From assembly GCA_026014875.1 (NCBI GenBank), contig JAOZHO010000035.1, positions 62,001 to 126,000 of the forward strand: DNA of 64,000 nt. The letters run 5' to 3'. The notes beneath the pieces are model-generated. The model made no database searches. It saw only the letters and a program-made list of their open reading frames with translations, and had not been told where the DNA came from. Shown here piece by piece: positions 60,421-64,000 of the stretch. The first letter of the stretch is position 1. Each line of letters begins with the position of its first letter. The DNA is from Candidatus Bathyarchaeota archaeon. Its GTDB lineage: Archaea > Thermoproteota > Bathyarchaeia > TCS64. A program made the position numbers and the translations under genes.

Positions 60421-63400
60421 ATGAAGAAAAAACAATCTTTGTCTAACTCAAAAATATCTAAGAAAAGCATAGTGGTGTTGATGATTGCATCTTTCCTGAT
60501 GCTATCGTTCGTCGCCACATCAAATGCAATTGTCAAAGACTTAACGCCAGATTACAGGAAAGCGGGGAGTCTCATTGATGTCTTGAGCTGGGACATATAC
60601 GCGCCCGGGACTGGCACCAACATGACTCAGATACAGTTCAAGTACAATGGAACCACTCCATCGGATATGAATTACACCTCGTTCTGGGCCAATGATACCC
60701 GTCTAACAGTAGTTTACCAGGAGGGAGTCGTTCTCTTCTCGCCTGCATATCCGATTCTGGCCGGCGAGATGGTCACGATCACTATGAAGATCAAGATCCA
60801 CGACGATGGCCAACACGGTAACTACGTCGATGGATACATCGTGAACTATGTCTTGACCAACCCCGGTGCACCTGGAACGGACGTTATTCCGGCGGACCCG
60901 GCGGGTTACACCATCATCGACAACTATAGGCCTGCGGTGATCTCTGCCTGGGCCGTGCCGGATCCTACGAATGAAGGCCTCGTGACGGTTACTGTCCTGT
61001 TCAACGACACGATGTTGTCTGGCAGCCCAACCGTCAAGGTGACCGGGTTAGCAGACAGTCCATATCTAGTTTCACAGACCAGCTTAACCCAAACCACTTT
61101 CCCCTTCGACACCTGGACTGGAACGTTCCTCCTGGATGACGATAACGAGAATAAGACTGCCACCATCTCCGTCGAAGACGGCGAAGACATGGCCGGCAAC
61201 GTTATGTTTGCGAATTATAGCGCAGGCATCTTCGTGGTCGACACCGTTCATCCCGTCGTTATTGCTTATGGGAGATCTCACCCAGTTATAGTCGAGGACG
61301 ATGTGGGATACTATTTCGATGTGATCATGATGTTCAACGAGTCCATGAATCCATCAGTGAATCCGACAATAACCTTCAACCCTGCTGTATCTTCAACGCT
61401 GAGTTTCAGTAGCGGTGCTTGGACTACTACCAGCAATCCTAACGATCGCTACGTCGCAACGTATCTGATCTCCGATGGTAACGTGGAAGTGTCAGATGTG
61501 AATGTGAACATCAATAGTGCCGAGGACCCCGCGGGCAACGCCCAGGTCCCATTCGTAGCAGTCAATTCGTTCGACATCGACACCATTGTTCCGACGGCTG
61601 ATGATATCGGGGTCAGCGACCTCAACATAACGGAGGCTGACGTGGGAGACTTCTTCTACGTCTCCATGAACTTCAGCGAGCCCATGAATACGACGGTTGC
61701 GCCAACCATCGACTTCAACCCAGACGTTGAGACGTCAGGCACGTTGGCATTCAACAAGGGAGCATGGGACCTAGGAGACACTCGCTACACGGCCAACTAC
61801 ACGATCGCCGACGTCGATGAAACGGCGTATGGCGTCGATGTGACCGTGGGCGCGGCCAAGGACCTAGCTGGGAACGTGGACCCGCTGACCGAACTCGACA
61901 TGTTTGATGTTGACACTGTGAAGCCAGTTGTGAACTCCGCTTCAGCATCTCCAGATCCTGCCATGGACGAAACTGTGACTGTGACCGTTGTCTTCAGCGA
62001 GACGATGGACACCGCCACAAGCCCAACGGTAACCGTGATGGGGATCACAGGTGGTCCCCTCGCGGTCTCCCAGTCCAGCTACTCCGGTGACACCTGGGTG
62101 GGAACCGTTGCCATCCCAGATAACGAGGAGGAGGTAACGGCCACCATCTCGGTAGCCGGAGGGAAGGATGCCAGAGGCAACACGATGGACGCAGATCCGA
62201 CAGCAGGCAGCTTCGAGGTCGACACCAAGAACCCCGGTCTATTCGGTGTTGGGTGCGCCCCAAGGCTGATAACCGATGCCGAGGTCGGCGGGCAGCTCTA
62301 CGCGTTCATAGTATACGACGAGCCCATGGATACGTCCGTAGACCCGATCATAACCTTCAGTCCGGGCGTCTCTACAACGTTGGCGTTAGCTTCTGATGGT
62401 TGGGGAGTATCCGCCGGACGAGACATCTACATGGCCTACTACGACATCTCTGATGGAAACGTAGAGGTGGATGATGTGGACATAAAATACGAAGGTGCTC
62501 AGGACCTAGTGGGCAACGTACAAGTCGTAGTGGACTGGCCTGACGTGTTCGACATCGACACAAAAAACCCGACGGTTGATAATATCGTCGTCAGCGACCT
62601 CAACATAACCGAGGCCGATGCGGGCGATAACTTCACCGTCACTGTAACATTCAGCGAAGCCATGAACATAAGCGTCACCCCAGACATCGACTTCGACCCA
62701 GACGTTGAGACGTCTGGTACGCTGACCTTCAGCGACGATGAATGGAGCTTGGACAACATAACCTACACTGCGAACTACACCATCGCCGACATCGATGAGG
62801 AATCATTTAGTGTCGACGTAAGTGTGAGCGGAGCCGAAGACGCGGTCGGGAACGAAGACCCGACGCCGGTAGCCGATATGTTCGACGTTGATACTGTGAA
62901 GCCGATCGTGAGCTCCGCTTTAGCATCTCCAAATCCTGCCATGGACGAAACTGTGACGGTGACCGTTGTCTTCAGCGAGACGATGGACACCACCATAAGT
63001 CCGACGGTAACCGTGACGGGGCTCATAGGGGGCACCCTCACGGTCGTCGAGTCCAGCTACTCCGGTGACACCTGGGTGGGAACCGTTGCCATCCCCGATA
63101 ACGAGGAGGAGGTAACGGCCACCATCTCGGTAGCCGGAGGGAAGGATGCCAGAGGCAACACGATGCTCGCGGAGCCTTCAGCAGGCTCATTAGAAGTCGA
63201 CACCAAGAACCCCGTGGCAACATCCATCCAAGTCAGCGACGATCTGATAAACGTGGCTGACGTCGGAGGATTCTTCAGGGTTATGGTTAACTTCAGCGAG
63301 CCTCTAGACACATCAGTAACCCCGATCATCAGCTTCACGCCGGACGTGACATCGACTCTGAGCGCAATAGACGATTCATGGTACGACGGAGACAAGTGCT

Positions 63401-64000
63401 ACGTTGTAGACTACCTGATCGTTGACGACAATGAAACGGCGTATGGCGTCGATGTGACCGTGAGCGGGGCCAAGGATCTGATTGGAAATGAGGATCCGAC
63501 CACCGTGGCGGACATGTTCGACGTAGATACGGTAACACCTACAGTGGATGACATCGAAGTATCCGATACGTTCATCAAAGAGGATGACATCCCGGGCACG
63601 TTCGACGTCACCGTTACCTTCAGCGAAGCCATGAACACAAGCGTCATCCCAGACATCGACTTCGACCCAGACGTCTCATCGACTCTGGTGAACGTGAGCG
63701 GTGCTTGGAGTAACGGCAACGAGACCTACACGTTCACATATGACATCGCAGACGCGAACGTCACGGTATATGATGTAAACGTGGCCGTTGGCGGAGCTGA
63801 GGATGCGGCCGGAAACCCCGATCCACTGACAGAGGAAAACATGTTCAACATCGACACACTGCACCACGCAGGAGTACCGGAGTACATAGACGTCTGGGCA
63901 GACTACAGCGCCCCCATGAGCGTAATACTGAACGCGAATGAGGTTGCATGGCCCATGGAGGGAGAGTACAGCGAGTGGAACAGCCCCGAGTACGCGCTCG
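60421..64000 (+). CDS. Giant secreted surface protein with Ig-like repeats (3' end outside the window)
   Basis: At least 1193 residues, still open at the window edge. The signal peptide is KKSIVVLMIASFLMLSFVATSNA after a lysine-rich start. Repeats of about 100-110 residues follow, each ending in a (D/E)DxAGN-type motif and (F/S)(D/E)VDT-x-x-P. Two repeat classes alternate: one with SDLNITEADVG and DFxPDV, another with ETVTVTVVFSETMDT and SSYSGDTWVGTVAIPDNEEE. This is the bacterial-Ig/SwmB-like architecture of adhesins and S-layer proteins. Many N-x-S/T sequons suggest glycosylation. The anchoring tail is not visible. Confidence 0.8.
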   Translation, partial: MKKKQSLSNSKISKKSIVVLMIASFLMLSFVATSNAIVKDLTPDYRKAGSLIDVLSWDIYAPGTGTNMTQIQFKYNGTTPSDMNYTSFWANDTRLTVVYQEGVVLFSPAYPILAGEMVTITMKIKIHDDGQHGNYVDGYIVNYVLTNPGAPGTDVIPADPAGYTIIDNYRPAVISAWAVPDPTNEGLVTVTVLFNDTMLSGSPTVKVTGLADSPYLVSQTSLTQTTFPFDTWTGTFLLDDDNENKTATISVEDGEDMAGNVMFANYSAGIFVVDTVHPVVIAYGRSHPVIVEDDVGYYFDVIMMFNESMNPSVNPTITFNPAVSSTLSFSSGAWTTTSNPNDRYVATYLISDGNVEVSDVNVNINSAEDPAGNAQVPFVAVNSFDIDTIVPTADDIGVSDLNITEADVGDFFYVSMNFSEPMNTTVAPTIDFNPDVETSGTLAFNKGAWDLGDTRYTANYTIADVDETAYGVDVTVGAAKDLAGNVDPLTELDMFDVDTVKPVVNSASASPDPAMDETVTVTVVFSETMDTATSPTVTVMGITGGPLAVSQSSYSGDTWVGTVAIPDNEEEVTATISVAGGKDARGNTMDADPTAGSFEVDTKNPGLFGVGCAPRLITDAEVGGQLYAFIVYDEPMDTSVDPIITFSPGVSTTLALASDGWGVSAGRDIYMAYYDISDGNVEVDDVDIKYEGAQDLVGNVQVVVDWPDVFDIDTKNPTVDNIVVSDLNITEADAGDNFTVTVTFSEAMNISVTPDIDFDPDVETSGTLTFSDDEWSLDNITYTANYTIADIDEESFSVDVSVSGAEDAVGNEDPTPVADMFDVDTVKPIVSSALASPNPAMDETVTVTVVFSETMDTTISPTVTVTGLIGGTLTVVESSYSGDTWVGTVAIPDNEEEVTATISVAGGKDARGNTMLAEPSAGSLEVDTKNPVATSIQVSDDLINVADVGGFFRVMVNFSEPLDTSVTPIISFTPDVTSTLSAIDDSWYDGDKCYVVDYLIVDDNETAYGVDVTVSGAKDLIGNEDPTTVADMFDVDTVTPTVDDIEVSDTFIKEDDIPGTFDVTVTFSEAMNTSVIPDIDFDPDVSSTLVNVSGAWSNGNETYTFTYDIADANVTVYDVNVAVGGAEDAAGNPDPLTEENMFNIDTLHHAGVPEYIDVWADYSAPMSVILNANEVAWPMEGEYSEWNSPEYAL
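61921..62239 (+). repeat. Near-identical internal repeat, unit 1
   Basis: About 300 bp nearly identical to 62899-63215 (offset 978 bp, in frame, 326 codons). It includes identical stretches around the codons for SSYSGDTWVGTVAIPDNEEE. Flanking class-A repeats are more diverged, so this segment was duplicated or homogenised recently. Confidence 0.75.
62899..63215 (+). repeat. Near-identical internal repeat, unit 2
   Basis: Second copy of the 61921-62239 segment, 978 bp downstream. It is a likely target of unequal crossing-over and of assembly collapse. Confidence 0.75.

Noticed and set aside
61751-63867. Several 60-110-residue minus-strand frames within the surface-protein gene
   Set aside because: They recur at the repeat period and are antisense shadows of the Ig-like repeats.

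Overview
The window is archaeal chromosome. It encodes a TATA-binding protein, a TFE-beta/RPC39-like factor, an LSm protein, a SEC11-type signal peptidase, a Lhr-Core helicase, NucS, Trm1, an archaeal topoisomerase I and a radical-SAM enzyme of the tetraether-lipid (Tes) family. Many genes have a TATA box about 25-35 bp upstream of a leaderless or nearly leaderless start. The gene set fits a TACK-type lineage such as Bathyarchaeia, or an Asgard-type lineage, but the sequence alone does not settle this. Most of the window is GC-rich. Two patches, a dihydrolipoamide dehydrogenase gene near 10.3-11.8 kb and a Fic cassette at 49.4-51.2 kb, are clearly AT-rich and look imported.

Layout. 0-6 kb: amino-acid racemase, DUF2079 membrane protein, then a transcription block (small orphan gene, TBP, TFE-beta-like) followed by a signal peptidase with an extra membrane domain. 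6-10 kb: a coupled hdrC-hdrB-fdhA operon. 10-15 kb: flavin disulfide reductases, including a truncated NDH-2 next to the AT-rich lpd, and a 2,4-diaminopentanoate-dehydrogenase-like gene. 16-24 kb: topoisomerase I with a tiny zinc protein, a secreted protein with a PGF-type sorting tail, a 50-residue zinc finger, an MBL hydrolase, NucS and an aminotransferase. 24-35 kb: threonine catabolism (kbl and tdh), Tes, an ECF S-component, a threonine synthase fused to a winged helix, and OB-fold, HD, LSm and methyltransferase genes. 35-41 kb: ilvD, then an MFS/kynureninase/M20 amidohydrolase cluster. 42-49 kb: lhr, aroM, rlmE and trm1, then a nuclease-like/winged-helix protein coupled to a MinD-like ATPase. 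49-51 kb: the Fic cassette, bounded by a fragment of a second MinD-like gene. 51-56 kb: glycosyltransferase plus archaeosortase and two orphan genes. 56-59 kb: a three-gene SMC operon. 59-64 kb: two ribbon-helix-helix proteins and a giant repeat-rich surface protein that runs off the end.

The most striking system is the operon at 55864-59271 (minus strand). Its three proteins look like a compact Smc5-like ATPase, an Nse4-like kleisin and an Nse3/MAGE-like tandem winged-helix (KITE) protein, that is, an archaeal Smc5/6-type complex. Also notable are two families of intergenic elements. One is a GTCTCAT-N4-ATGAGAC palindrome in six copies. The other is a composite element of about 50 bp in three copies (GGACA/TGTCC dyad, then TTCGAAGGTA, then CTATAAGGCGTCG). 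Neither is explained by the genes beside it.

No CRISPR array, rRNA, complete tRNA, transposase or integrase gene was found.
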